Source: Paenibacillus sp. | Lineage (GTDB): Bacteria > Bacillota > Bacilli > Paenibacillales > NBRC-103111 | DNA length: 9,975 bases | Direction of reading: 5' to 3' | Assembly: GCA_029239545.1 (NCBI GenBank) | Contig: JARBUQ010000107.1 | Location: 1-9,975, forward strand | In this document: positions 1 through 6,520 of the stretch, in pieces | How positions within the stretch are numbered: the stretch's first letter is position 1 | How the letters are laid out: the number at the start of each line of letters is the position of its first letter | Notes under the pieces: generated by a model | The model's database searches: none | What the model saw: the letters and a program-made list of their open reading frames with translations, nothing else | What the model was told of the DNA's origin: nothing | Translations under genes and position numbers: made by a program

Positions 1-63
1 GCTTTTCCTATACATCCGTAGGCTCGGTGCAGATTTTCAAGCTGTCAGCCGTACTCTGAGATC

Positions 64-95
64 AAAAAAAAGAACCCTCTTCCAGCTCAGGGCTC
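64..95 (-). terminator. Intrinsic terminator of the glutamate racemase gene
   Basis: On the minus strand a stem GAGCCCT / AGGGTTC (one G-U pair, 10-nt loop; plus-strand arms 89-95 and 72-78) is followed directly by eight T residues (plus-strand A run 64-71). It lies about 90 nt past the racemase stop codon, and no gene intervenes. The hairpin plus U-tract is seen directly; termination is inferred from the usual Rho-independent pattern. Confidence 0.7.
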
Positions 96-184
96 AACCT
101 CATAATCATCATCTGACAAAACCATGGAATGTGTAACAAGAGCGAGTGTCGATAGTTGAACAGTATCTCTGATCCGCACCGCCC

Positions 185-967
185 TCACACACGAGCATCC
201 ATCCGCTCATAAAGCTGCAGCGCTCTCTGCATTTTGCTAATATAAGCCTCTTCCTCGCCCGAGCAAAGAAACAGCACATCTCCTGAACCTGTCTCACTAA
301 ACAGGGAACGGCTAATGAGCTGCTCCTGCAATCGCTTCACGGTTCCCTTGCTGCCGTCAATAATGGTGAGATGAGGAGGTACAAGCTTCGCGATAATAGA
401 TTTATAGAATGGATAGTGCGTACAGCCCAGCACAATCGTCCCATATTCCTCAAGAGCATATCCGGACAACTGGGTTTGAAAATAATCATAAAGAAATGTT
501 TCATCAAAATTCAGGGCTTCACAATATCGGACCAAATCAGGCAGCGGCAAAGAATCCACAATGCTCATATCATCGACTCGATTCACAAGCTCATTATACT
601 TTGCTTGCTGCAAAGTGAGCGGCGTAGCCATAACAAGCACCCTGCGGCCGATCAGACGGTTCATCTCCACTGCTGGTTTGACAGCTGGCTCCATCCCTAT
701 TATTGGAATATCATACATGCTTCTTAGCTCCGTGACGGCGATGCTAGTTGCCGTATTGCAGGCGATAACGAGTGCTTTTACCTCTTCTTGCATAATGGCA
801 GCGACAGAACTCAGAATGTACTTCTTCACATCATCCTTCGGCTTCGTTCCATAGGGGACATGCAGCGTGTCGGCATAATAGATGAAATTCTCATGCGGCA
901 ACTGGTTCATAGCTTCCTTTAATACGGTTATCCCACCAAGTCCGGAGTCAAAAAAAGCAATCCTCAT
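185..967 (-). CDS. murI: Glutamate racemase
   Basis: This 260-residue protein is expected to interconvert L- and D-glutamate in the cytosol, supplying D-Glu for peptidoglycan. Visible family motifs are FDSGLGG at 6-12 with the catalytic-site Asp7-Ser8, PYG at 38-40, CNTATS at 70-75 with the first catalytic Cys70, and GCTHYPF at 181-187 with the second catalytic Cys182 and His184. The length is normal and both cysteines are present, so the enzyme should be active. The ATG at 967 is preceded by an AGGTGAGG ribosome-binding site about 4 nt away. The N-terminus (RIAFFDSG) and YADTLHVPYG segment differ from the RacE pattern I remember (GVFDSG, YFGDTARCPYG), so this may be a second racemase paralogue. 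It lies 206 nt past the last transporter gene, with its own candidate promoter and a downstream terminator, so it is probably a separate unit. The family call is firm; paralogue status is inference. Confidence 0.95.
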   Translation of the reverse strand: MRIAFFDSGLGGITVLKEAMNQLPHENFIYYADTLHVPYGTKPKDDVKKYILSSVAAIMQEEVKALVIACNTATSIAVTELRSMYDIPIIGMEPAVKPAVEMNRLIGRRVLVMATPLTLQQAKYNELVNRVDDMSIVDSLPLPDLVRYCEALNFDETFLYDYFQTQLSGYALEEYGTIVLGCTHYPFYKSIIAKLVPPHLTIIDGSKGTVKRLQEQLISRSLFSETGSGDVLFLCSGEEEAYISKMQRALQLYERMDARV

Positions 968-1026
968 CGTTCCTCACCTAATCCTTCATTTCAAAAAATC
1001 CCATCAACAGCTCTGATTCAAATAAT

Positions 1027-1056
1027 AGTATATCACTCCTGCTTCGCAGCGCTCAA
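1027..1056 (-). promoter_or_regulatory. Putative sigma-A promoter of the racemase gene
   Basis: On the minus strand TTGAGC (plus 1051-1056) and TATACT (plus 1027-1032) are separated by 18 nt. They match the -35 consensus at 4 of 6 positions and the -10 at 5 of 6. The expected transcript would have a leader of roughly 50 nt before the ATG at 967 and would include its strong ribosome-binding site. It lies in the 206-nt gap after the binding-protein gene, which supports independent expression of the racemase. The boxes are seen; function is inferred. Confidence 0.5.
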
Positions 1057-1160
1057 CCTGATTAAAACCCAATCTCCAGCTTGAAACCTTTGCACTCCGT
1101 CTTCAGACTAATATGCTATTCTCCTCAAAACTAATGAACACAGCTCTTTTGAAAAGAAAC

Positions 1161-1197
1161 GGGGATCACTCCATCACTTCTTCCGTTCACTGATCCC
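1161..1197 (-). other. Weak stem-loop over the 3' end of the distal binding-protein gene
   Basis: On the minus strand GGGATCA (plus 1191-1197) pairs with TGATCCC (within plus 1161-1168) across a loop of about 22 nt, spanning the stop codon at 1174 and followed by CGTTTCTTTTC. The stem is only 7 bp, the loop is long and the T tract is interrupted, so it is at best a weak terminator or a 3'-end structure. No better terminator was seen between this gene and the racemase. Confidence 0.25.
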
Positions 1198-2751
1198 TCG
1201 ATTAACCTCTTTGATAATATCCGCACCGCCGCGATCCATCCACTCCTTCACAATGATGTCCCAATCGGCAACAGACCGTTGGCCAATGATCATCTTGGTC
1301 TGTTCGTTCAGCAAATACTTCGAAAGCTCCGTATCCTTCAGCGTCTCCGTCGGCGATAAAATTCCGCTTGCCGGATTAATATAAGTTTTATCCTTAAACT
1401 TGACGAACATCTGCTCCAGTCCGGAGGTGAGCTCTTTGAGCTGGGGATTTTTGTAGTAGGCCGAGTACTGATTCGCTTCGTCGCCTGGAGCCCACATGAA
1501 ATAATCGAACAAGTAGGAGCCGGGGATTTTGCCTTCTGACAATTTGCTCTGGGTAATGGCACCGCTGTTATCAACCGTATACCCTTTACCCAGCAGACCA
1601 AGCCTCCAGTCAAAATTCACGTTGCTGGGCTTGCGATCAGCGGGCGGAATGAAGGTTCGGCCAAAATCGATTACATTCATAATCTGATCCACCTTCTCTG
1701 GATCATTGGCCAGCTTCGAGGAAAGGGCGGTGAAGCCAAGAAAACCTGGCTGGGACATATATCCCTGTGAACCGTCTGGTGCCGCGAAGGGCTCTACAAA
1801 AGTGAATTTGGCACCCGGATTGAGCTTCAGCAGCGACTCCATATAAGTCTCGGACATCCCTCTTGGTGACCCGATGAATATACCAGCCTTGCCCGAATAA
1901 AATTCGTTATTGCCTTGTGCCCAGTTCAACACAGCAAAATCCTTGGTAACCGCACCTTCCTTGTACATGTCAGAGAAGGCCTGAATCACTTCCTTGCGGC
2001 CAGGACCAATGATTCCAGGGATGTATTGCCCTTCTTTATTTTTATGATACCAGGCATTCGGTGCCCAATAAGCACCCGCATTGAAATCTGGTGTAATGCT
2101 TTGTGAGAGAGCCAGACCATAAGTATCATTTTTGCCGTTGCCATCCGGATCATTCTTAGTAAAAGCAATCGCTACCTTCTTCAATTCCTCGTAGCTCCTA
2201 GGCACACTTAAATTCAGTTTGTCCAGCCAATCCTTACGCAAAATAACGACGAATAAATATTGATTCGGATAATAGCGGGGAATTCCATATAGTTGACCAT
2301 TCACCTTGAACTGCTCCCGGATGTACTGGGGGACCTGCTTCAAGGTTGGATATTTCTCGTAATAATCGTTAAGCGGCAAAAAGGCGCCTTGCTTCGCCCA
2401 GTTGAAAAAATTAGAATCGAGATCCTTCAAGGAAACTACGTCCGGAATACTTCCTGAGGCCATAAGAACAGAAAGCTTGCTCGTATAGTCGGCTTGCGGT
2501 ACGAATTGGGGCTTGATCTGTATTTGAAATCGCTTTCTGATCATATTGAGCGCTTCGCCTTCGATTGCGGGGATATCATCAAAAACATAATTAATGAAGC
2601 TTACTGTTTGAACATTGTCCAGCGCATCGGCATCCTGTTCTCCCTTGCCTATGTCAGTGTCCCGCCCCCATCCGCATCCTGCCGTCATTACAGCGACCGC
2701 AGCAGTCAGAGCGGTCAATGCCCATTGCTTAATCCTGCGTTTTCGATCCAA
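1174..2751 (-). CDS. Extracellular solute-binding lipoprotein of a sugar ABC importer (distal paralogue)
   Basis: This is a predicted surface-anchored substrate-binding protein of the Paenibacillus LipO-like group, about 525 residues. The N-terminus is a lipoprotein signal: basic DRKRRIK, a hydrophobic stretch, then the lipobox-like TAGC with the lipidated Cys at residue 26. The mature part has the usual binding-protein segments, such as SGSIPDVVSL, KQGAFLPLNDYYEKYP and VNGQLYGIPRYYP. A DPDGNGKND loop at 201-209 resembles an EF-hand-like calcium site, and a Trp-rich C-terminus (VADWDIIVKEWMDRGG) follows. I chose the TTG at 2751. An in-frame TTG 18 nt upstream would place the strong AGGGGAGGG ribosome-binding site inside the coding region and has no site of its own. 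The protein is clearly paralogous to the product of the gene just upstream, with similar length and many shared blocks. The substrate is unknown; an oligosaccharide is the best guess from family and context. Confidence 0.9.
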   Translation of the reverse strand: MDRKRRIKQWALTALTAAVAVMTAGCGWGRDTDIGKGEQDADALDNVQTVSFINYVFDDIPAIEGEALNMIRKRFQIQIKPQFVPQADYTSKLSVLMASGSIPDVVSLKDLDSNFFNWAKQGAFLPLNDYYEKYPTLKQVPQYIREQFKVNGQLYGIPRYYPNQYLFVVILRKDWLDKLNLSVPRSYEELKKVAIAFTKNDPDGNGKNDTYGLALSQSITPDFNAGAYWAPNAWYHKNKEGQYIPGIIGPGRKEVIQAFSDMYKEGAVTKDFAVLNWAQGNNEFYSGKAGIFIGSPRGMSETYMESLLKLNPGAKFTFVEPFAAPDGSQGYMSQPGFLGFTALSSKLANDPEKVDQIMNVIDFGRTFIPPADRKPSNVNFDWRLGLLGKGYTVDNSGAITQSKLSEGKIPGSYLFDYFMWAPGDEANQYSAYYKNPQLKELTSGLEQMFVKFKDKTYINPASGILSPTETLKDTELSKYLLNEQTKMIIGQRSVADWDIIVKEWMDRGGADIIKEVNRGISERKK

Positions 2752-2757
2752 GTCATA

Positions 2758-2766
2758 CCCTCCCCT
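2758..2766 (-). promoter_or_regulatory. Ribosome-binding site that fixes a TTG start
   Basis: AGGGGAGGG on the minus strand lies 6 nt before the TTG at 2751. It is the strongest ribosome-binding sequence nearby and decides between this start and the in-frame TTG at 2769. An ATG between them (T-ATG-ACT) is out of frame. Confidence 0.7.
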
Positions 2767-2774
2767 CAAGTACC

Positions 2775-2803
2775 ATTAAACCATGAATAATTTTTATTGT
2801 CTA
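2775..2803 (-). promoter_or_regulatory. Putative internal promoter before the distal binding-protein gene
   Basis: On the minus strand TAGACA (plus 2798-2803) and TTTAAT (plus 2775-2780) are spaced by 17 nt, each one mismatch from the sigma-A consensus. The predicted start of transcription would be near 2768, giving a very short leader that begins just before the ribosome-binding site. Its position right after two stem-loops suggests that the second binding protein can be expressed separately. The short leader is the main reason for caution. Confidence 0.4.
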
Positions 2804-2825
2804 AAAACAAGCGCACTGATGTGCG
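2801..2825 (-). terminator. Small hairpin with T-rich tail between the binding-protein genes
   Basis: On the minus strand CGCAC-atca-GTGCG (plus 2812-2825) is followed by C and TTGTTTTTAG (plus 2801-2810). The 5-bp stem is short but the U-rich tail fits a weak intrinsic terminator. It comes after the GC-rich stem-loop at 2834-2869 and overlaps the -35 box of the candidate promoter, so this junction may end part of the upstream transcript. Confidence 0.35.
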
Positions 2826-2833
2826 AGGCCATA

Positions 2834-2869
2834 AACGGTTATACCGCCCCAAAAGGGGCGGCATCCGTT
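2834..2869 (-). other. GC-rich stem-loop after the proximal binding-protein gene
   Basis: A perfect 7-bp stem CCGCCCC-(4 nt)-GGGGCGG occupies 2844-2861. It is flanked by a second pair of arms AACGG (2834-2838) and CCGTT (2865-2869) across a small internal loop. It begins about 36 nt past the stop codon of the upstream gene. On neither strand is there a T tract directly after it, so it is not a textbook terminator. Stems like this after a binding-protein gene often protect the upstream mRNA from 3' decay and raise its level relative to distal genes; that role is inferred here. Confidence 0.55.
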
Positions 2870-2905
2870 ACGCTATAATTGATCTGCGTCGATATAAACT
2901 CAAGC

Positions 2906-4513
2906 TTAATTCCAGCCTTCTTTGGCATCCTTAATCTTAATTTCAGCGTTCATTTCTTTAATAAGCTGCTCTCCGCCTTTTGCCTTCCATTCATCCACCA
3001 TTTTATCCCAGTCTGCAATTGGGCGTTGTCCAGCAATCATCTTCGTTTGTTCATCGTTGATGAATTTGGTCAAGTCTGCGCCTTTGGTCAGTTGAGTTTC
3101 GGAGACAACCGCATTGGTCGGATTAGCATAATACTTCATTGTGGAGTACGATTTGATAATGTCTGATGCTAATGTTTTGAGCGGCTCTTGATAAGCAAGC
3201 AAATAGTTGACATCAGAGTCCTTCTCCGGCCAAGCGATAGCATCCGGCAAATAAGCCAGAGGGTACAGCCCTTGTGGAGCGGATTCTTTTCTCACGACAG
3301 GCAGCCCATTCGTCATATCGTAACCTGTCCCTACATTTCCATATAACCAATCGTAATCCGGGTTCTTTTCATTTTTCTTGTCATCTGTGAAAAATGTGCG
3401 TCCTGTGTCGATAATATCCAGAATGCGCTTGACCTTAGCTTTATCTTTTCCTGTCTCAGCCGAGATCACTTCAAACCCGATAAAGCCTGTACCTGCCAGC
3501 ATGCCTTGGGAACCGTCCGGAGCTTTGAATTGCTCCACATTGACGAATTTGGCTTGCGGATTAATTTTCATCAAACCGTCCATGTAAGCCTGGGACATCC
3601 CGCGTGGCGTACCAATGAAGATGCCGGCGATACCAGAGTAGAACTCTTTGTTCGTATTCGCCCAGTCAATCGATGCAAAGTCGCGAGTGATTGCGTTTTC
3701 CTTGTACAAATCAGCAAGCATAGTAACAACTTCCTTGCGGCCTGCTCCAATTATACCTGGAATGAAACGTCCTTGGGTATCCTTATGATACCAAGCTGTA
3801 GGATCCCAGTAGGCACCTTGTGTGAATGGCGGGTTAATATCTTTGCCGATTGCCATACCATACGTGTCGTTCTTACCATTCTTATCCGGATCATTCTTAG
3901 TGAAAGCAACCGCTACCTTCTTCAGTTCCTCGTAGCTCGTCGGCACACTTAGTCCCAGATTATCGAGCCAGTCTTTGCGAATAATGGTGGTGAAGCCGAA
4001 TTTCGGATAATATTGCGGAATCGCATATAACTTGCCATTCACCCGGAACTGGTCCAGGACGAACTTCGGAATCCGCTTCAGGGACGGATATTGATCGATA
4101 TATTCATCCAATGGTGTGAACGCGCCTTGCTTGGCAAATTTATTGTATTTGCTTGTCAAATCCGCGCTTTGAAAAACGGTTATATCCGGGATCGAGCCTG
4201 AGGCCAGCGTAGCTGTAAGCTTCTCGTCATATGTTCCTTGAGGAACCAAATTCGGCTTATAGTCTACGTTGAACTTCTCATTAATCATTTTTACACCGCG
4301 ACCCTCAGGTCCTGGAACGTCGCCTGTAAAATACCTCATCATCGTAATGGTATGTTTCTTAGTCTTGTCATCAACTGCAGGGGTTGAAGTGCTAGTTGGA
4401 GTTGCAGTCGCACCTGTGTCGGTCTTCTTGTCATCACCAGAGGAACAACCGATTACACTAGTTGCCAGCAATGCCGTCATTGCAGGATATATCCAAACTT
4501 TTTTCCGATTCAT
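2906..4513 (-). CDS. Extracellular solute-binding lipoprotein of a sugar ABC importer (proximal paralogue)
   Basis: This is a predicted lipoprotein that captures the solute for the permease pair encoded upstream, about 535 residues. The signal peptide MNRKKVWIYPAMTALLATS leads to the lipobox VIGC with Cys23. A flexible Thr/Ser/Ala-rich linker (about 32-46) follows, as expected for a membrane-anchored binding protein. The binding domain has SGSIPDITVFQ, KQGAFTPLDEYIDQYP, VNGKLYAIPQYYP and a calcium-loop-like DPDKNGKND at 209-217. The C-terminus is rich in Trp and Lys. I chose the ATG at 4513, which has AAGGGTGG (4524-4531) about 10 nt upstream and gives a compact signal peptide. An in-frame ATG at 4534 has no ribosome-binding site. 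The gene starts 96 nt after the second permease gene and is probably cotranscribed with it. Substrate specificity cannot be read from the sequence. Confidence 0.92.
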   Translation of the reverse strand: MNRKKVWIYPAMTALLATSVIGCSSGDDKKTDTGATATPTSTSTPAVDDKTKKHTITMMRYFTGDVPGPEGRGVKMINEKFNVDYKPNLVPQGTYDEKLTATLASGSIPDITVFQSADLTSKYNKFAKQGAFTPLDEYIDQYPSLKRIPKFVLDQFRVNGKLYAIPQYYPKFGFTTIIRKDWLDNLGLSVPTSYEELKKVAVAFTKNDPDKNGKNDTYGMAIGKDINPPFTQGAYWDPTAWYHKDTQGRFIPGIIGAGRKEVVTMLADLYKENAITRDFASIDWANTNKEFYSGIAGIFIGTPRGMSQAYMDGLMKINPQAKFVNVEQFKAPDGSQGMLAGTGFIGFEVISAETGKDKAKVKRILDIIDTGRTFFTDDKKNEKNPDYDWLYGNVGTGYDMTNGLPVVRKESAPQGLYPLAYLPDAIAWPEKDSDVNYLLAYQEPLKTLASDIIKSYSTMKYYANPTNAVVSETQLTKGADLTKFINDEQTKMIAGQRPIADWDKMVDEWKAKGGEQLIKEMNAEIKIKDAKEGWN

Positions 4514-4609
4514 ATACAGAGAACCACCCTTCATCGAATGTACAGCTCAATCGCTTGCTTGTTTTAACACCCTTCTACTCTCTGGCAGTACGTTTGTTGA
4601 TCCCAACCG

Positions 4610-5488
4610 TTAACCCTTCACTGATCCGAGCATCACCCCCTTGGCAAAATGCTTTTGCAGAAACGGATAGATGAGCAGGATTGGCAGCGTAGCCACCAGT
4701 ATTGCGGCCATTTGAATCGTCTCTGGCGGTGGCGGATTCTCCAGCATCATTTGCTCCGCAGCACCGAGCGCATTCGTGGCGTCACTCTGGATAACAATTT
4801 GCCTTAGAATAACTTGAATCGGCCATTCTCTAGGATCATTCAAATACAAAATTCCCGCAAAATAAGTGTTCCAATGTCCCACTGCGTAGAACAGACCGAA
4901 TGCAGCCAGAACCGGTTTGGACAAAGGCATAATAATTTTCCGGAAGATCGTGAATTCATTCGCTCCATCCATAACTGCCGCTTCATTCAGCTCACCAGGG
5001 ATGCTCAGGAAGAACTGTCTTACTACGATTAGACTGAAAGGACCGATAGCTGCCGGCAGAATAAGCGCCCAGATCGAATCAAGCAGACCTGTTGCTTTTA
5101 CTATCAGATAAGTGGGAATCATACCGGCTGAGAACAGCATCGTGAACAGAACCATGAACATCATCAAGCGTTGTCCGTAAATTTTACGTGAAAGCGCATA
5201 AGCCATCGTAGCCGTGAAGAACAAGTTAATAACGGTTCCAACCGACGTCAGATATACCGTCATTCCCATAGCCCGCACAAACGGCTTCGATTGGAAAATG
5301 TATTGGTAAGCATCCGTAACCCACACCTTGGGCCAAAGCAGAATCTCGCTTTTCAGAAATTCATCGAATGTAGTAAACGAAACGGAAAAGATATATAAGA
5401 AGGGAAGCAGCATGGAAACCGCCAAAATAGCAAGCAGCAAGTAATTCAGGGCATCAAAAACGCGGTCAGAGACACTTTTGTATTTCAT
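4610..5488 (-). CDS. ABC-transporter inner permease, YtcP/LplC type
   Basis: This is a 292-residue integral membrane subunit of a carbohydrate importer (binding-protein-dependent, MalG-like half). Hydrophobic segments are visible near 14-35, 75-98, 108-130, 138-158, 193-212 and 259-277, giving about six membrane spans. The EAA loop that docks the ATPase is at about 169-190 (EAAVMDGANEF, then MPLSKP). The C-terminal tail ending FAKGVMLGSVKG is characteristic of this subgroup. The ATG at 5488 follows an AGAGAGG ribosome-binding site by 6-7 nt. Only 17 nt separate it from the preceding permease gene, so the two are surely cotranscribed and form one heterodimeric channel. No ATPase gene is nearby, so a shared MsmK/UgpC-like ATPase elsewhere is presumably used. 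Confidence 0.95.
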   Translation of the reverse strand: MKYKSVSDRVFDALNYLLLAILAVSMLLPFLYIFSVSFTTFDEFLKSEILLWPKVWVTDAYQYIFQSKPFVRAMGMTVYLTSVGTVINLFFTATMAYALSRKIYGQRLMMFMVLFTMLFSAGMIPTYLIVKATGLLDSIWALILPAAIGPFSLIVVRQFFLSIPGELNEAAVMDGANEFTIFRKIIMPLSKPVLAAFGLFYAVGHWNTYFAGILYLNDPREWPIQVILRQIVIQSDATNALGAAEQMMLENPPPPETIQMAAILVATLPILLIYPFLQKHFAKGVMLGSVKG

Positions 5489-5505
5489 ACGGAACCTCTC
5501 TTTCG

Positions 5506-6468
5506 TTAGTAAATACCATCCTCGCCGAATTTCTTGGCCAAGTAGTTGCCGCCGCCTACCAGAATGAGCCCGACAACTCCTTTGAACATGCCTACTGCAG
5601 TGGCGAAGCTGAAGTCAGACTGCTGAATTCCTTTGTAATAGACATAAGTGTCAAGGACATTCCCAATCTGCATATTGAAGGCATTCAGCATCAGGAATAT
5701 TTGCTCGAACCCGCTATCCAGCACATTCCCGAGCCTTAGAATAAGCAGAATCACAATGGTGGAGCGGATACCAGGTAACGTGATGTGCCAAATCTGTCTC
5801 CAACGGCTGGCGCCATCGACAATAGCGGCCTCGTACAAATCGGGATTCACTCCTGCCAGAGCAGCCAGGAAAATGATCGTCCCCCATCCGATTTCCTTCC
5901 AGACGACTTGCAAAATGATCAGCGGGCGAAAAAAATCAGGCTCTGTCAAGAAATCAACAGGAACCTCGAAGCCGAAGTATACCTGCAGAATCCGATTAAC
6001 TATCCCGTTGGATCGTAAGAAAATGAAGAACAATCCAACCACAATGACCCAGGAAAGAAAATGCGGCAAGTAGACGATCGTCTGAATTAATCGCTTATAC
6101 ACCTGGTTGCGAACCTCATTTAAGAGAATAGCCAAGATGATGGGTGCGGGAAAAGCAAATAATATTTGTAAAAAAGACAGATACAAGGTGTTCCACAATA
6201 CCCTTGCGACTTCCGGTTCCGCGAATATTCGGCTGAAATGCTCAAAGCCCACCCATTCACTGCCTGAAAAGCCCAGGAAGGGACTATAATCCTGAAAAGC
6301 TATAATCATCCCCAGCATCGGGATATAACGATAAATAATGAAATAAAGCAAACCAGGCAGAACAAGAAAGTATAAGAACCGATCCCGCCAAATTTTTAAT
6401 GCTACTCTCCGACTTCCGGTGACAGCGGCATTGGGTGTACGCGGGGCAGTTGATACAGGTTGTGACAT
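5506..6468 (-). CDS. ABC-transporter inner permease, LplB/YteP type
   Basis: This is a 320-residue membrane subunit, the MalF-like partner of the permease encoded just downstream. After a hydrophilic cytoplasmic N-terminus (about 1-28), hydrophobic spans lie near 30-47, 93-117, 130-150, 183-205, 236-250 and 293-310. The segment MLGMIIAFQDYSPF (51-64) and the EAA loop EAAIVDGASRWRQIW (213-227) with LPGI are typical of LplB-like permeases, as is the C-terminus ending KKFGEDGIY. The ATG at 6468 is preceded by GGGAGGG at 5 nt. The gene follows the unassigned enzyme gene by 52 nt with no terminator seen, so it is likely in the same operon. The substrate is unknown; the group generally moves oligosaccharides or similar solutes. 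Confidence 0.95.
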   Translation of the reverse strand: MSQPVSTAPRTPNAAVTGSRRVALKIWRDRFLYFLVLPGLLYFIIYRYIPMLGMIIAFQDYSPFLGFSGSEWVGFEHFSRIFAEPEVARVLWNTLYLSFLQILFAFPAPIILAILLNEVRNQVYKRLIQTIVYLPHFLSWVIVVGLFFIFLRSNGIVNRILQVYFGFEVPVDFLTEPDFFRPLIILQVVWKEIGWGTIIFLAALAGVNPDLYEAAIVDGASRWRQIWHITLPGIRSTIVILLILRLGNVLDSGFEQIFLMLNAFNMQIGNVLDTYVYYKGIQQSDFSFATAVGMFKGVVGLILVGGGNYLAKKFGEDGIY

Positions 6469-6520
6469 GATAGCCCTCCCAGTGTGATGGTTGATAATAC
6501 TTGCAATCTGCTAATCATAA

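Noticed and set aside
109..297. A 62-codon minus-strand frame overlapping the end of the racemase gene
   Set aside because: Most of it overlaps the racemase in another frame, and the composition is not protein-like. The terminator at 64-95 is better explained as belonging to the racemase.
371..854. Several overlapping plus-strand frames
   Set aside because: They are antisense to the racemase gene, which has all its catalytic motifs. They lack convincing ribosome-binding sites or domains.
3506..3952. A 148-codon plus-strand frame
   Set aside because: It is antisense to the proximal binding-protein gene and its translation has no family features.
4535..4609. A possible promoter or hairpin between the second permease and the proximal binding-protein gene
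   Set aside because: The only stem is GTTG-ggat-CAAC (4 bp), and no pair of promoter boxes with proper spacing was found. Cotranscription is the simpler reading.
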